From NCBI GenBank assembly GCA_030427205.1, contig JAUHXC010000002.1, positions 1 to 64,000 on the forward strand: a stretch of DNA of 64,000 bases. Direction: 5' to 3'. Numbering within the stretch: position 1 is the first letter of the stretch; each line of letters opens with the position of its first letter. Positions 63,406-64,000 of this stretch are shown here, one piece after another. The notes under the pieces were generated by a model. It was not told where the DNA came from. It did no database searches and saw only the letters and a program-made list of their open reading frames with translations. The DNA is from a bacterium. GTDB taxonomy: Bacteria; Myxococcota_A; Bradymonadia; UBA7976; UBA1532. The translations under genes and the position numbers were made by a program.

Positions 63406-64000
63406 GTCAGCAGCCCCCCAACGAACGGCTCGACGCGGACGAAGCGCTGGCCGCGTTGCGTGACGCCCGGCCATCCGATGCGGTGAGTCGGCGGATCACC
63501 GAGCGCGCGCTCGAACGCCGCGCCCCGAAGCGCTGGATCGTACCGCTCGCCGGCCTGGCGGCGGTCGCCGCGGCGCTCGTGATCTGGGCCGCGCAGCCCG
63601 CGCCGTCCGGCGATCGGGTGCAGGTCGGCCCGCACACCGTCGTCCGCGCGCCGGGCAGCGAGGTGGAAGTGGTTCGGCGCAGTCATGAGCAGACGCTCGT
63701 GCGGCTGGGCCGAGGGGCGGCAGACTTCGACATCGAGCCGCTCGGCGCCGGTCAATCGTTCCGCGTGCGCACCCCCGAGATCGAGGTGGAGGTGGTGGGG
63801 ACCGCGTTCCGCGTGGAGACGGCCGACGGCTGCTCGACCGTGCGGGTCACCGAGGGCCGGGTCCGGGTGACGGCGGGTCGGGCGTCGAGCCTGCTCGGGG
63901 CAGGGGAGTCGACCCACCACTGCGCGTCGGCGGTCGAGGCGCCGGCCCCGGGCGAGGCGCTGGTGCGCGAGGCGCAGCGATTGATGCTCGATCCGCAGCG
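63402..64000 (+). CDS. FecR-domain membrane protein, partial (runs off the window)
   Basis: At least 199 residues with no stop before the window end. Cytoplasmic N-terminus of about 45 residues (MSQQPPNERLDADEALAALRD), one membrane helix at about 48-64 (IVPLAGLAAVAAALVIWAA), then a FecR beta domain: VVRAPGSEVEVVRR, LVRLGRGAADFDIEPL, FRVRTPEIEVEVVGTAFRVE and VTEGRVRV. The overlap with the ECF sigma gene makes it the probable anti-sigma/sensor. A gene for a TonB-dependent receptor, often found with FecR, is not visible before the edge. Confidence 0.88.
   Translation, partial: MSQQPPNERLDADEALAALRDARPSDAVSRRITERALERRAPKRWIVPLAGLAAVAAALVIWAAQPAPSGDRVQVGPHTVVRAPGSEVEVVRRSHEQTLVRLGRGAADFDIEPLGAGQSFRVRTPEIEVEVVGTAFRVETADGCSTVRVTEGRVRVTAGRASSLLGAGESTHHCASAVEAPAPGEALVREAQRLMLDPQ

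Overview
The window is very GC-rich, gene-dense bacterial chromosome. It carries several hallmarks of Myxococcota (deltaproteobacterial myxobacteria and relatives): two proteins ending in MYXO-CTERM-like tails, an AgmX/PglI-type TonB-like protein, a DUF1592/DUF1552 pair, a eukaryotic-like protein kinase fused to an ATPase, many Cys- or Glu/Gly-rich lipoproteins, and a CsgA-like short-chain dehydrogenase. I infer a Myxococcota member but cannot place the genus. Because the third codon position is so GC-rich, very long antisense open frames lie opposite most real genes; they are not listed as features.

Layout. 1-346: imperfect 85-bp tandem repeats with no gene visible. 347-9262 (-): a giant exported protein with a helical-toroid-like N-terminal region, 14 near-identical PKD-like repeats plus diverged ones, and a MYXO-CTERM tail. 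9437-17790 (-): a two-gene unit made of a kinase/ATPase/TPR signalling protein and an exported WD40-caspase protein, joined by a four-base overlap with an apparent CTG start. 18160-19604 (+): an anti-sigma/sigma pair. 19567-26226 (-): a complete tripartite RND efflux operon (outer membrane factor, membrane fusion protein, RND pump) with its TetR regulator as the last gene. Every junction is an ATGA overlap, and an exact 18-bp inverted repeat lies over the promoter.

26514-28407 (+): a small CxxC protein and a CHAD-CYTH polyphosphate-type protein. 28423-34436 (-): an SRPBCC protein, then a five-gene overlapping operon (DUF1592, DUF1552, lipoprotein, GST, AraC). 34650-34722 (-): tRNA-Asn(GTT) with a hairpin terminator. 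34845-37099 (+): an isolated phage-tail-tube-like protein and an AgmX/PglI-like protein. 37167-44139 (-): SDR, outer-membrane beta-barrel, M61 aminopeptidase with PDZ, a regulatory-domain lipoprotein and an AMIN-like multidomain protein.

44207-53768 (-): the most unusual block. Three tandem lipoproteins (1044, 629 and 590 aa) share a distinctive set of motifs, and they are followed with 1-4 base overlaps by a FadL-like outer-membrane protein and a fructosamine-kinase-like protein. This looks like an undescribed cell-envelope system. 53926-58277 (-): trypsin-like protease with a MYXO-CTERM-like tail, oligopeptide-binding lipoprotein, zinc-ribbon membrane protein and a dolichol-kinase-like membrane protein. 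58514-64000 (+): a Gly-Glu-repeat Cys-rich lipoprotein, an L,D-transpeptidase-fold protein, an alpha/beta hydrolase, a proline-rich envelope protein, and an ECF sigma factor overlapping a FecR-like gene that runs off the end of the window.

Taken together the window is dominated by envelope and secreted functions: lipoproteins, outer-membrane barrels, surface-sorted proteins, efflux, and membrane-linked sigma/anti-sigma control. No transposase, integrase, rRNA or CRISPR array was seen.
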